The notes under the pieces are model-generated. The model made no database searches and was not told where the DNA came from. It saw only the letters and a list, made by a program, of their open reading frames with translations. A program made the position numbers and the translations under genes. This document shows positions 13,797 through 25,213 of a stretch of DNA of 64,000 bases, piece by piece. This DNA is from Chondrosia reniformis. Taxonomy: Eukaryota; Porifera; Demospongiae; Chondrillida; Chondrillidae. The stretch is taken from NCBI GenBank assembly GCA_947172415.1, contig OX359191.1:5022001-5086000 (forward strand), written 5' to 3'. Every line of letters starts with the position of its first letter. Within the stretch, counting starts at the first letter, position 1.

Positions 13797-13904
13797 TGTT
13801 TAGGGGCTGCCACAGGCAGCCTCCTCTATTGTTTTCATAACGCGATTTATATAATGCTTCATGTTACGGATATATATATATATATATAGTGTTATATTAA
13901 GCAT

Positions 13905-14600
13905 GTTTAAATACAATCAAGTACTACACAGTGCAAGTTACAAATTTATACACGGATGCAAGTGACTACCAACATAATCACACTGAAATATACAATATAA
14001 TACGGATGCAAATGACTCCCAAAATAATCACCATCAGGTATATTAAACGCTACAAGACTTTAGCCTCACTGAAATTCTCAACTGCTGCATACAGAGTAGT
14101 AGTCTCTGCAGATCATAAAAGGTTAAACGCATGGCCTTCCAATTACCTTTTCACACCTTAGTATAGACTGAAGATGATGCATCTGCATGCCATTAGCAGC
14201 AAAAATTCCAGTCTCATGCAGGGGTTCTCAGCCAATAATCACCGCAGATTTGACTTGCCTTGAGTGTGAGCTAGGAGTACCGTTGCTTGCTTTCATGCAT
14301 TCACATAAACAACAGGGTGAGAGACAATTTGGTAACTTGCACACAAGGGACATTGTTCATGAAAGAAATTAAAGGCCCCAGCCTTTATGTTCCTTGGCCT
14401 TTTATGTACTTTGTGTACAAGTTACAAAATGGTCTCTAACCCTGTTGATTATGTGAATTCATGCGACCAACCATCGGTGTTCTTAGCTCCCTCACAAGGC
14501 AAATCAAATCTGCTGTGGTTATTAACTGAGACCCTTTTAATACTGGAGCCTTTGTTGATATATGGCATGCAGATGCCATATATCAACAGGTCTTCATTAG
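13905..14600 (+). repeat. Foldback family E, copy 1
   Basis: A long imperfect hairpin: the left arm (about 13920-14340) and right arm (about 14390-14590) are inverted copies. For example, GCAGATTTGACTTGCCTT on the left matches the inverse of AAGGCAAATCAAATCTGC on the right. The outer end carries CAGTGCAAGTTACAA. Direct and inverted copies lie at 19740-20285 and 21180-21615. It sits just outside the left inverted repeat of the 14.7-19.7 kb transposon. Confidence 0.7.
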
Positions 14601-14684
14601 TAATAAAGAAATGGGAATATCAAGTAGCAAATTAGTATATTTGTGTCCCTGAAGCTCAACAAGGCTTTATTCTCATAATGATCG

Positions 14685-15285
14685 CAACAAACACTCATAA
14701 TTCCTACACATGGACAAGTAAAAATATGAACAAAAAGCGTAAGAAGAGAAGACAGAGCTTCAATTACCAAAGTTTTATTAAGGTCGACTAAACGAATTTC
14801 TTTTGCATCTATATAGGGACAATTCTGCCTCAAACTTAACGGAAACGTACACAAATACGCTTTATCTAACTTTCGCTACAACTCGTTTAATCCGTAGCTC
14901 CTTCTCATAGTAGAGCGTCGACTTGTCATAGCCGTTCTCGAAAGGATGATCTTCTTTTGCAACGATCCGTGATGTTTTCACAACGTCACATGATAATCCA
15001 TTAAATATGTACCGAGCGACATAGAGGTGTTGGTGACGCACTAGGAAAACATCATAATACATCACCAGATTGCGCAATCGTAAACTTGCATTCTTTATTA
15101 TATCTTGATGGTTTTGCTCATTTAATAAGCAAAACTTCGCCAGACGTTTGTCATACACTTGTACCAGGATATATGTCGGTTTCACAGTGATCTGACCGAT
15201 AGAGCATATGCATTGTAACCGCCCCCTGGCCGGAAGCTGGAAGGTCAAAAGGTCGACGGTTAACGGTACAATATAAACAAATACG
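14685..15285 (-). repeat. Left long inverted repeat of the two-gene transposon
   Basis: Its reverse complement matches 18478-19728. Shared landmarks are GACCTTCCGGC/CCAGCTTCC near the inner end, GTCTGGCGAAGTTTTGCTTA in the middle and GAACGGCTATGACAAGTCGA toward the outside. On the minus strand it holds a 128-codon open frame (15248 to 14862). A related but interrupted frame is found in the right arm (LVAKEDHPFENGYDKSTL in both). I do not recognise that protein; it may simply be chance openness of the repeat. Confidence 0.7.
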
Positions 15286-15313
15286 ATTAAGTCTTTATTT
15301 TTGATAATTAGCT

Positions 15314-16915
15314 ATGGATGCAAAGAGCTGGACGGTTTAAGGGTTGAAAACGTTTTTAAAGAAGCACGATTTGCCTATTAGTGGGACAAAACAGGAGCTT
15401 TTAGTCAGTGTTACCGATTTTCTAGAGACAAAAGAACTCGAAGAAGAATTCGGTGTGCCGTTTACCGACCTTTAAGTGCCTGTAGCACCTCGATTAGAAG
15501 ATTTACCAGAGAACGGGTGGCAAAGTGATTTGTTTCCTGATATATCCAAGAACGATGTGATGTTGTACCTTCAAAAATTCGGTAGTTATACGAAAAATTA
15601 CCGCACTGGTGTTCAATTGTGTCAATCTAATCACTTATTTGCTATACAATCAACCAGGAAGGATAATGGCGAGGTGGTTGTTTGCGCTAAATGCCATCCT
15701 ACTATGAGGAAAGTTCCTCCTTTTTATCAACTTACTGTTTTTATAAACATACAAGGCACTAGTACTCAGTCACCAGCCCCCATACTGGTAGGAGCTATTT
15801 GTTCATGTCCTGCAGGAGAGTCACAAAGTTGTGTGCATGTTGCTGCCTTACTATTTACTCTGGTTGAGATAAGTCCAACTGCCTGCACCAGCTTACAATG
15901 TGTTTGGTCTCGCACAGCCTGCACAAGTGGAAGACAAACTAAAGCCAGCAGTTTGGATTTTGGAGTGGCATCATTTGAGGGATATTACCAATATAATGGT
16001 CCTAAACTGAATGTATCTGCTTTATTGGACTCCCTAAGTGAGGCAAACATTCATGATGCTGCAGCACTAGTATATGGCCATAATGAAGAAGAAAGAATCA
16101 CTAGGGCAACAACTACGATGCAACATCAAGAGAATACTTCTGGTATACCTAGCTTCATTAATCCCTTGAGAAGACTACAAAATTTGCAAAAACAGCCATC
16201 TGATTTTACAACTGTAGAATTAATCAATGTTTTGACACCCTGTTCAAAAGAAGAAGTAGCATTGATTGAATCAATGACCACAGGACAAAGGCTTAATCCA
16301 CTTGGGTTGGATGCAAGGCAGTGGAGGCTTACAGATAGCAACTTTGGTTGTATTTGTAACAGGAAAAGGGCAGAAGGCTATTTCCCACATTCTTTAATAA
16401 AGAAGATTATGGGAGATTATGGAATGGCAAGTGGACCAGCTATACAATGGGGTATTACTAATGAGACAGTAGCATTAGAGGCCTATGAATTACTCACTAA
16501 GAGGACCATTCAGAACTGTGGTGTCTTCATCTCTTTAGAACATCCCTACCTTGCAGCAAGTCCTGATGCAGTTGGCATTGAAGAGTCTACCAGGTTCATT
16601 GTAGAGGTCAAATGTCCTTACAAACATAAGGATGATATGATCAGAGAGGCCTGCAGTGATAAGGACGTTTGCTTGCAGATTATGGAGAGTGGTATTCAAC
16701 TTAAAAGAAGTCATGATTACTATTTTCAGGTTATGGGCCAATTAGCAGTCACAGGTGCCAACTACTGCCATATTCTTGTTTGGACTTTGAAAGATAGGCA
16801 TTTAGAGGAGATATCCTTTGATGCAGAATTGTGGACAACCATGCTAAAGAAATTGAAGGATTTCTATCATTTTCACTTAGGTCCTGAAGTAATCAGTAGA
16901 CTTGCCAATCAGTAA
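15314..16915 (+). pseudogene. SAP-SWIM-YqaJ nuclease of the transposon, two early stops
   Basis: Reading from ATG at 15314, the frame is 533 codons with in-frame TAA at 15338-15340 and 15473-15475; the open 479 codons after the second stop lack an ATG at their start. In order: a SAP-like DNA-binding helix pair in the first 40 codons (LKTFLKKHDLPISGTKQELL); a SWIM-type zinc finger, CSCPAGESQSCVHVAALLF, about residues 162-180; and a YqaJ/lambda-exonuclease-type domain in the C-terminal third, with GPAIQWGITNETVALEAY, SPDAVG and IVEVKCPYKH supplying the acidic and ExK residues. Such nucleases process DNA ends and are the companion protein of ISL2EU-type transposons. AATAAA follows at 16954. The gene converges on the transposase, 47 bp away. 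The stops, unless assembly errors, inactivate the full-length form. Confidence 0.75.
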
Positions 16916-16962
16916 CAACTTTAAATAACCTATTTCATTATGATACAATAACCAATAAAATG

Positions 16963-18428
16963 TTATATAATGAGTTGTTTTTGTAAGTTGACCAAAGCAC
17001 ATGAAATAATAACCATGTCATCTAAAAGCTGTTTATTAGATGGATTTGGCTGAGTTTGCTGAAATATCTTGAAATCTTTCATCAGTTTAATGGCATTCTC
17101 TACTCTAATCCTCACACTTGCTAAAGCTTTGGACTGCATGGCTTCTTGTGATGTTAACTTCTTTTGGCCTCGTAGAAAAGAGGGTATAGTTAAAAAACTC
17201 TTTTCTTCGATAGTAAACCACAATCTGCTAAAATTCTTTGGCCAGGTTTAAGATAATCCAAAAATCCTGAATTATTTACGATAAAACGGTCACTACTGTT
17301 ACTTGAATAACCAGGTGATACATATGTAAAGGCACCTGTAAAAGTATCAATCCTCACAATGTACTTAACTGTGTTGTGACTCTTATAGTCACTGTAAGAT
17401 GATTTTTGAGTGCCCAGTACACTAGGTCGTTGTATAAAGATCTCTGTTCCATCAATTATACCCACTGAATTGGGTAGATGATCATAAGGTGGGGTTTGTG
17501 GACCAATATTAGTTTTAGGCCAGCTGATAAGCTCTCTCAGATTTGAAGCAAGCATTGGTATCCAATGACTTAAAATGCGTGATACAGTGGACTGCTCAAC
17601 ACAAAAACGATAGGCAAGGTCCTCTTGGGTTAAGCTCAGCCTCATTCTGACTAATACCATCAGTAGTTTTTGACTATCTGTAAGCTGAGGTCTTCCATAC
17701 ATCATATGTTCTTGAATTACAGGGCTAGTCGAAGGTGTATTCTGGTTGATGCTCTTAATTGCAGGGGCCAACCATTGTAGTAAGATTGGAAAAATAGTAC
17801 TGCGCACACCTGTGTATCCCACAATTTGTTCTGCTTTAAGATATTTAATGTCAAACCTTTGAGGAATACTCTGGAGTACTTCCAGTTCTTTTTTAAGTAG
17901 TAGGATGTTGCCTCTTAACTGTAGTAATGCCTCCAGTTTTTCATCAGGATCGGTTTGTGTATTGCAAGAAACTGTTGTTACAACTTCAACAGCAGCCTCA
18001 GGTTCTTCAGAAAATACCTCATCAGAGTCAGAGAGGGAATGATCTTCTTCAGGGTTGGTCATTTGCAATCTACGTTTTAACATTCGTCGTTTTTTGCAGG
18101 CTGTTCTGGAGGGTGAATCTTTTTGAATAACGTCGGTATTAACTCTGCATTCTTTCTGGTAGGGCCCTCAAAATTTTCATAGGGTAAATTGCAAATACAC
18201 ACTGACGCCGAAGGTATCGAATTCGATCCATCTTCTTCTTTCCTATTTAGTCTTTTTTAACTGCTTTCTGAACGCAATCAGACATTTTCGATATGCAATA
18301 AAGCGTAAGAAGGGCCGACGATTTTGGACAATCTTTATAAAGTGTTTTAGGGCAACCACAAATCCTGACGCCCTCATCACTTTCTGGACATCTTCCCTTA
18401 CGATTATGACAACCCCAGGCACAACACT
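16963..18428 (-). pseudogene. THAP-DDE (Harbinger-like) transposase, frameshifted
   Basis: The longest open part (18083 to 17190) holds a coiled-coil-like segment, a helix-turn-helix (LTDSQKLLMVLVRMRLSLTQ, then QSTVSRILSHW) and the start of a DDE_Tnp_4-type domain: first Asp in GIIDGTE, second in ILADCG (usually ADRG). A frameshift near 17215 moves the rest to another frame (FTIEEKSFLTIPSF to the stop at 16963), which carries the third acid in RVENAI. Upstream (18428-18084), pieces of a THAP zinc finger are readable in two frames (CCAWGCHNRKGRCPE, then VCICNLPYENFEGPT and IPTLF). They are separated by a shift, and another shift in a run of six A residues separates them from the long frame. 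The protein would bind and cut the transposon ends; this copy is broken in at least two or three places. Confidence 0.75.
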
Positions 18429-18477
18429 GTCGCAGCGATATACTTTTTATTTCGAAAAAATCGCAATTAGCTATAAG

Positions 18478-19728
18478 ATTGTATACATCGTAATAGAACC
18501 GTTAACCGTTGACCTTTTGACCTTCCGGCTTCCGGCCAGGGGGCGGCTACAATGCATATGCTCTATTGATAATTTTATTAATATAACACTTGGTTTCAAT
18601 ATAAATTTCATATAGGTTTTCTATAGTCCTATGGCATTTTATATGCAGACTTTGCCCTCTGTTTTCTACCAAACCGAGGCCTAAATAAAAAAATCCCTTA
18701 ATTAAAAATGAGTTTTATATCCTAAACTTTATGATACTATGCTCATTCTGTTGCTAGGTCCTTTCCTGGAGTCATATGAATTATTTATATTATATTATAT
18801 TATATTATATTCTTTATTTATATATATTAGATCACCTTAGAATATTGTAACTTGTACTGTATATATACAGTGCAAGTTACAATATACTAAGGTAATCTAA
18901 TATAACATAATATAAATTAAATTAAGGGATTTTTTATTTAGGTCTCTGTTTCTTAGAAAACGGAGGACAAGTGTGCTTATAAAAGGCCATAGGACTATAG
19001 AAAACCTATGGGAAATTTATATGCAAACCATGTGTTGTATTGATTAAAATTTTCAGTTTGTCAGATAACTGTGAAATCAACATGTATCATGGTACATGTG
19101 TATAAGAAACGTCTGGCGAAGTTTTGCTTAATTAAATGAGCAAAATAATCAAGATATAATGAAGAATTCAAAGTTACGATTGCGCAAGCTGGTGATGTAT
19201 TGTGATGTTCTTCTAATGCGTCACCAACACCTCTTGTATGTCGCTCCGTACACACATTTTGTGAATCATGTGACGTTGCATAAACGTCACCGCCTCGTTG
19301 CTAAAGAAGATCATCCTTTCGAGAACGGCTATGACAAGTCGACCCTCTCCTACGAGAAGGAGCTACCGAATAAGTGAGTTGTAGCGAAGGTTAGATAAAG
19401 TGTATTTGTATACGTTCATGTTAAGTTTAAGCCAGAATTGTTGCTATATATTGATGTAAAAGAAATTCGTACTTTGTTAATTTAAGCTCTGTCTTAGTCG
19501 ATGCTCTCCTACAAGAAGGAGCTACCGAATAAGCGAGTTGTAGCGAAGGTTAGATAAAGCGTATTTGTATACGTTCCCGTTAATTTTGAGGCAGAATTGT
19601 CCCTATACTGATGCAAAAGAAATTCGTTTAGTCGACCGTATTAAAACTTCGGTAATTAAAGTTGTCTTCTCTTCTTATGTTTTTATTCATCTTTTACTTG
19701 CAATTGTCCATGTGTAGGAAAAAGGAGT
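18478..19728 (+). repeat. Right long inverted repeat, with MITE and internal duplication
   Basis: This is the inverse of 14685-15285. It is longer for two reasons. A MITE of about 480 bp sits at 18577-19055. A segment of about 145 bp is also tandemly duplicated: CGACCCTCTCCTACGAGAAG near 19350 recurs as CGATGCTCTCCTACAAGAAG near 19500. The left arm has neither change, so both are younger than the transposon. Confidence 0.7.
18577..19055. repeat. MITE family D inserted in the right TIR
   Basis: The ends are inverted copies: ATATAGGTTTTCTATAGTCC on the left and the inverse of GGACTATAGAAAACCTATGG on the right. The centre holds a second inverted pair around TACAGTGCAAGTTACAATAT and an (ATATT)n tract at 18789-18818. 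A half copy lies at 40855-41300. No coding capacity. Confidence 0.7.
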
Positions 19729-19739
19729 GTTATATATTA

Positions 19740-20285
19740 TGCTTGTTTAAATACAATCAAGTACTACACAGTGCAAGTTACAAATTTATACACGGATGCA
19801 AGTGACTCCCAAGATAATCACACTGAGGTATATTATATAATACGGATGCAAATGACTCCCAAAATAATCACAATCAGGTGTATTAAACGCTACAAGACTT
19901 TAGCCACACTGAAATTCTCAACTGCTGCATACAGAGTAGTAGTCTCTACAGATCATATAAGGTTAAATACATGGCCTTCCAATTACCTTTTCACACCTAA
20001 GTATAGACTGAAGATGATGCATCTGCATGCCATTATCAGCAAAAATTCCAGTCTCATGCAGGGGATCTCAGCCAATAATCACTGCAGATTTGACCTGCCT
20101 TGAGTGTCAGCTAGGAGTACCATTGGTTGCTTGCATGCATTCACATAAACAACAGGATTAGTGACAATTTGGTAACTTGCACAAGAGGAACATTGTTCAT
20201 GAAAGAAATTAAAGGCCCCAGCCTTTATGTCCTTGTGTGCAAGTTACCAAATCGTCTCTAACCCTATTGTTTATGTGAATTCAAT
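19740..20285 (+). repeat. Foldback family E, copy 2
   Basis: It matches copy 1 (13905-14400) in direct orientation from TTTAAATACAATCAAGTACT onward and abuts the outer end of the right TIR. The right arm of the hairpin is largely missing. It is followed by two tandem TTACCTTAGTATATTGTAAC blocks at 20311-20400. Confidence 0.7.
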
Positions 20286-20404
20286 TATATTATTTATTTA
20301 TTTATTTAGATTACCTTAGTATATTGTAACTTGCACTGTATATATTATATTATATTATTTATATCTTTAGATTACCTTAGTATATTGTAACTTGCACTGT
20401 ATAT

Positions 20405-21165
20405 ATATAAAATATTAAAAATTTTCTACAAAAATAGTGAAGATGTAGGGATGGCACGAAAAGTAGAGAAAGAAGAAAGGGATGTTACACAGTGAAGTAT
20501 TAGCTATGCATGCATCGTACAACACCCTTGCTTGTAGGATTCATGTATAGCTAATACTTGTGTTACATCCCTTTCTTGTTACTCTACTTTTTGTGCCATC
20601 CCTACATCTTCACTATTTTTGTAGAAAATGTTTAATATTTCTAGTTTCTGTACTTTTTATGGAGTATGGGCTAGGAATTATAATTGTATACCACTTTGGT
20701 TTCGCAATCTTCGACTGAATATGACGTCATTAAAATGGCAAAATTATTGAGGCCTTGACTCTGGGGCCATGAAAACCGTCACACTCAATAATAGCGTTAT
20801 CGCTTTCGCTTCTACAAAAGAATACAGCTCGGAAAATTTGCAATAATTTCGTTTAACAATTAGTCCAAGACCTTGTATAGTTTTTTAGTTATGGCTGATG
20901 AAGAAGAATAAGAATAAGAGGAATAAGAATAAGAATAAGAATATGAAGAAGACGAAAATGGGAATTTTAAAGTTAATTATTTCGCCAGCGGGACATATTC
21001 GCTTGCCTTTAAGGTCTCTTTAGAGTATGTATATTGTATAGTTAGCTCTACATAGCCTTGTTTTGTCGATTTTCGGCCTATTTCGGGATTTTGCTCCTAT
21101 ACCGATGTATGGGGAAAACGAAAAAAACGCGTCATCCCTACATAGGGAGTACATAGGGTCATCAC
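20405..21165 (-). repeat. Dispersed repeat family C, copy 1, with foldback
   Basis: The inverted counterpart of 44793-45468. The first part (20420-20640) is a near-perfect hairpin whose arms contain AAAATAGTGAAGATGTAGGG and GAAAGGGATGTTACACAG. The remainder contains a (GAATAA)n-like tract at 20898-20950. It ends ACGCGTCATCCCTACATAGG, the inverse of the left end of copy 2. Confidence 0.7.
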
Positions 21166-21179
21166 ATACATATATAAAG

Positions 21180-21615
21180 GCCTTGGCCTTTTATGTCCAT
21201 TGTGTACAAGTTACAAAATGGTCTCTAACCCTGTTGATTATGTGAATTCATGCGACCAACCATCGGTGTTCTTAGCTCCCTCACAAGGCAAATCAAATCT
21301 GCTGTGGTTATTAGCTGAGACCCCTTTAATACTGGAGCCTTTGTTGATATATGGCATGCAGATGCATCCTCTTCAGTCTATACTAAGGTGTGAAAAGGTA
21401 ATTGGTAGGCCATGTGTTCTACCTTGCAATTGGATGATCTGTATCAACTACTACTCTCTATGCAGTAGTTGAGGATTTCAAAGCCTGCAACAGTACTAGT
21501 GTGACTAAAGTCTTGTACTGTTTAAAATACTGATTATCCTAGGGGTCACTTGGATCTCTTTAAATTTGTAACTTGCACTGCATGTGTAGCTAGTACTTGA
21601 TTGTAATTTTAATAT
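21180..21615 (-). repeat. Foldback family E, copy 3 (inverted)
   Basis: It begins GTGTACAAGTTACAAAATGG as in the right arm of copy 1, then runs through inverted counterparts of the left arm to AACTTGCACTGCATG and AGTACTTGATTGTA. Together with copy 2 it flanks family C copy 1. Confidence 0.65.
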
Positions 21616-22111
21616 TGTATAGTCACTTGGCCCTCTTCATGGCTGTTCCGCTTCCTATGTTAACCGGTAACTTAGTTTTTCATGTGACTATTTTGCAACA
21701 GTTAATCGGTTAAAAGAAAGAGAAGTGTGCTTTCTTTATACCCTTCGTTTGCCAATCTTACTACAGTTCGTGATTGATTTACAGGTTAGTATGAATGTAC
21801 TGTTTATAATAAGTATATAAATGCAACAAACGTCCTCAGAAAATGTCTTATTAAGGTGAAATTAGTAGTTTGTAGTAAGCAATTTTCTTTCAATTTCCAG
21901 CTTCTCCCAGTTTTGAGACGAATTTTGTTGGTAGCAGCATACTCTTCAAAGTATATATACTTCATTTGTAATTACTGGTTTTGTGGCCTTTTGGTTTGTT
22001 AAAGATATGGTCAAAGTACACTAGTTGATGATGAAATCTTAATTTATGATGGTCTTTACTAGGTTGATTAATATATAGATTAATATGGCATTAAATGAAT
22101 GCAACATTTGT
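21616..22111. other. No recognised feature
   Basis: AT-rich sequence between foldback family E and the 3' end of the RAG1-like pseudogene. I looked for the other end of an element (a CAC-initial terminal inverted repeat) and did not find a convincing one. Confidence 0.5.
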
Positions 22112-22422
22112 TTAATTAGCTGTACTCCTGTGTTGAATCAGTGGCCTTTCCTTAGCAGCATGTGAACAAGTTTGTAGAGCATGCTCCTTTAACATTGCTT
22201 TAAGCTTCTGTGCTGGATTTTTAATGTTGGAATATGATCTCTCTAGAGAGTTAAAAATGTTATGTATAGATTCTGCACCATGCTCTGCATGTAAACCAAG
22301 GCTACAGTGCCATGTTGTCATCTGGGGAACAGAATGGTCGTCAAGTATGTGCATTTTTGGGGTAATACGTTCATGCGGGAAAATCAGCCTAAAGCAATCC
22401 AAAAACAGATCTATATGTTTTC
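22112..22422 (-). pseudogene. RAG1-like last exon with catalytic Glu
   Basis: Starts after ATATCTGTAG. TPKMHILDDH, then WHCSLGLHAEHGAESIHNIF and NSLERSY, parallels the HKTLAHVPE...GSIGAWASEGNES...RRFRK segment of RAG1. The Glu in AEHGAES is the third acid. The frame is open to a TAA at 22112. Confidence 0.7.
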
Positions 22423-23838
22423 CTACAGATATAGACATATAGTGCAAATTAATGTACATGTTATGTGTTTCCTATCAAATATTAGCTTTATGGTACTGGT
22501 GTTTACCAAAGTATAGTTTATTGATTGATTAGTTAATGAGAGAGGATAGTGAGAAGTATGTGCATATAAATGAGGCCTATGATTGCTATCTAGTTGCATG
22601 CATGGATAATATGAGAATCAGCAGCAACTTACTGAATATTTGAATGCCTTCATCAGACCTTGAAGTGGACTTAGAATAGGTATTGTGGCATTCAGAAAAA
22701 AGGAAAAACAGCTGTTTAAATTTCTGTGCATTACATAGAGCTTCTTCTTTTATTTCCGCAGCAATATGCTGTTCAGCCACATTAGAAAAGATGCTGCACA
22801 ATCGGTTAATGTTTTCACGCTACATAACAATGATTAGTTATTATGTTTTAATATGATCTATGTAATCAAATACTTACTCACCTGACAACATTTGTGCACA
22901 TGATTTCCCACAAAAGTACCACTAAAATAAGCCTGCCTTTCAATACCAATTAAAAAGAGGATTTTATTTAATGCTTCGATACATGGTCCTGTATTGCGGC
23001 TCAACTTACTACCTTGTAATGATTTTAACTTTTCCTTCTAAATTAAGAATATATAATATATATTTACGCATATATGTATACTGATAGATGATTTGATCAT
23101 CATCAAATGATATTTTTTTATGTATCAAGTAGTATACATTTGACCAGCTAACCAAAAGATTAGCTTCTTTTTTGAAGTCATTGCTCTCTTTCAGTAAAAC
23201 AACTGCTTGGTCACTGGCTTCTTCGTCAACAACCATCACAATCCACAGGGCTATTTCTTCAGCTGTCCTAGCATTGTCCTCTAGTTTACTTATCTCTTCT
23301 TCATATTGCCTGATGGTTTGTAGAGTAGTGACATATTCTGTAAATTCATTTGAAGAATTCCCTGGCATGTATCCAGCCTCTGCAGTTTTAATATCCAGTT
23401 GGTGACAGGCATTTTCCAGCATCTTAAATAGCTTGTTAAAAATACCCAAACTTACATGTAAAGCTGGAATTGCCACCTAATATACGTGTAATAATATAAG
23501 ACGATGTCATAATGATTGGTTAGTGTATGTGTCAAATATTTAGTGTATAAGCCATTTTCTTACTTGATGCATAGGAATGTTTAGTATGGCTTCTTCTATA
23601 ACATTATTGTGTTGCTTTGCTTGAGTATGTTTGGATCCTGCTGCAGCAAATTGCTGAAAGTCACTTGCTAAGGTTGACAAAGTCCCGAGACAAGCACATT
23701 CTCTTTCTGATCAAGGCTACTGCATCTCCTTACTCTCAATGTTAAACCACAGTCAGCAGTGCCTTCCTGATAGATTAGTGCATGGCATGTAGTAATTCAT
23801 TATTATAATTATATAGAGATCTATAATCATCTCCTTAC

Positions 23839-23936
23839 CATTTGCACCCGATATTCCATACATTCGTGATAGATATTCATAGTCCACAAAATGAAACAGT
23901 CTCATTTGTTTTCCACTATGTTTAATACACATATTT
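23839..23936 (-). pseudogene. RAG1-like exon with second catalytic Asp
   Basis: Contains QMRLFHFVDYEYLSRMYGIS followed by GANG. The Asp before YEYL corresponds to the RAG1 Asp in GYDEKL, and the downstream SGANG...C..W pattern mirrors the SGSVYICTLC of RAG1. The next exon begins GRHC, then has an in-frame TGA. Confidence 0.65.
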
Positions 23937-24199
23937 CTGGTGCATATACTCATATGCATAACCTTATATGTGTGATCACTCACTGCCACATAGTTCCTTG
24001 AAGAAATTCTATGTTTTCTCTGTATTGTGATAGGGCAAATCTTAAGTTTGGTCTTGAATCGGTGGCCTGGAAAATGCAGAATACAAAAGAGTTTTTGGTA
24101 AATTGTGATGTTCTGTGTTGACAATTTGTTTAAGTGGTATGCCATATATACCTTAAACAATGTATATTACCATATATAATTGCAATAATCATTGCTTAC

Positions 24200-24299
24200 C
24201 TGAAAACAACTCTTAAATGTCCCACCACCTTTATCTCCTCCTATTTTTACCCAGATTTCTTCTGATGGAATACCACTGTGCCAGGTCAATGCATTAGTG
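24200..24299 (-). pseudogene. RAG1-like exon with first catalytic Asp
   Basis: Reads TNALTWHSGIPSEEIWVKIG followed by GDKGGGTFKSCFQ. The Asp in GGDKGGG sits where RAG1 has the Asp of its CDGMGD motif. The phase joins correctly to exon 24577-24371 (AG|C) and to the following exon. Confidence 0.65.
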
Positions 24300-25213
24300 C
24301 TGTGTATTTCAATTAGATTTGTCATACTTAGGTATGCAAGTTGTATTTTTGTGTGGATTAAAGTATTTACCTGTCTAATTGGGCAATTTGTGACAAAAGG
24401 ATGGCTTTCAAGTTTGCAAAATGAGCCATGGGAGCCTCACGTGGTTCCAACCCATGTGTTGGAAGTGAATGTGAAAATGGCAGACTTTCTGCAAAAATAA
24501 TCTCTGGAACCCAAGTTTTAGCTCTTTCTCTCATTGCCTTTTCACTTGCCATGTGGTATCCTCATTTTGATATCCATCTGCAATTAAAGAATGCAGTTAC
24601 CATGCAGCTTCAATTATCACATTAAGGTCATGATCACATAAAATGGGCAGATAACCACGGGAAAGTGTGCATAGAACATACTACGAAGGTCATTTAATAC
24701 ATGTAGATTTTACAATGTATATTGACTATTCAAACCGCAAAAATTAGTACCCATTAAAATAGGTACCTTAGTATTTACCTAGCAATTGACAGGATAAATG
24801 TTCAATGCAATTATATATAGTTAAGAATCGTTGGTGTAGTATTACCTTCGTATGTGTCGCATTTTATGCCAAGGAATGGCTAGATCAAATTTGAAGGCAA
24901 CACCTTCTTGAGCGCTGATATCCACGGGGTCGTGCAAGCCAGCCTGCTCCAGTATAGCAACTCTCTCTGATTTGCCACATCTCCTTAGCTCTTCTCCCAT
25001 CTGGAACTGCTGTGAATTTGAACTGTGACCACTTACCTCTTGCCTGAAGCTAGTTAGCAGAGTACTTCTTGTTCTTACAGTACGTTGGCTTGCCAACTGG
25101 CTTGGAACATGAGGTCTTGCAAACCGTTGGAAACAAAGTGGCTAAATACATCACAAATTTTAATGTAAGTATATATAGGTTGTCTATAAAGAGAGAGTTT
25201 AAATGTATCTTAC

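Larger units (their letters stand above)
14685..19728. mobile_element. Two-gene DNA transposon with long TIRs, ISL2EU/PHIS-like
   Basis: Long inverted repeats (left 14685-15285; right 18478-19728, the right arm lengthened by a MITE and an internal duplication) enclose two convergent genes: a SAP-SWIM-YqaJ nuclease (+) and a THAP-DDE transposase (-). A Harbinger-related DDE transposase paired with a YqaJ-type nuclease is the known gene content of ISL2EU-type elements (PHIS group). Both genes are interrupted, so this copy should not be able to mobilise itself. Exact termini and target duplications are obscured because foldback family E abuts both outer ends. Confidence 0.7.

Noticed and set aside
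17069..17251. Plus-strand open frame over the transposase end
   Set aside because: Shadow of the minus-strand DDE coding sequence.
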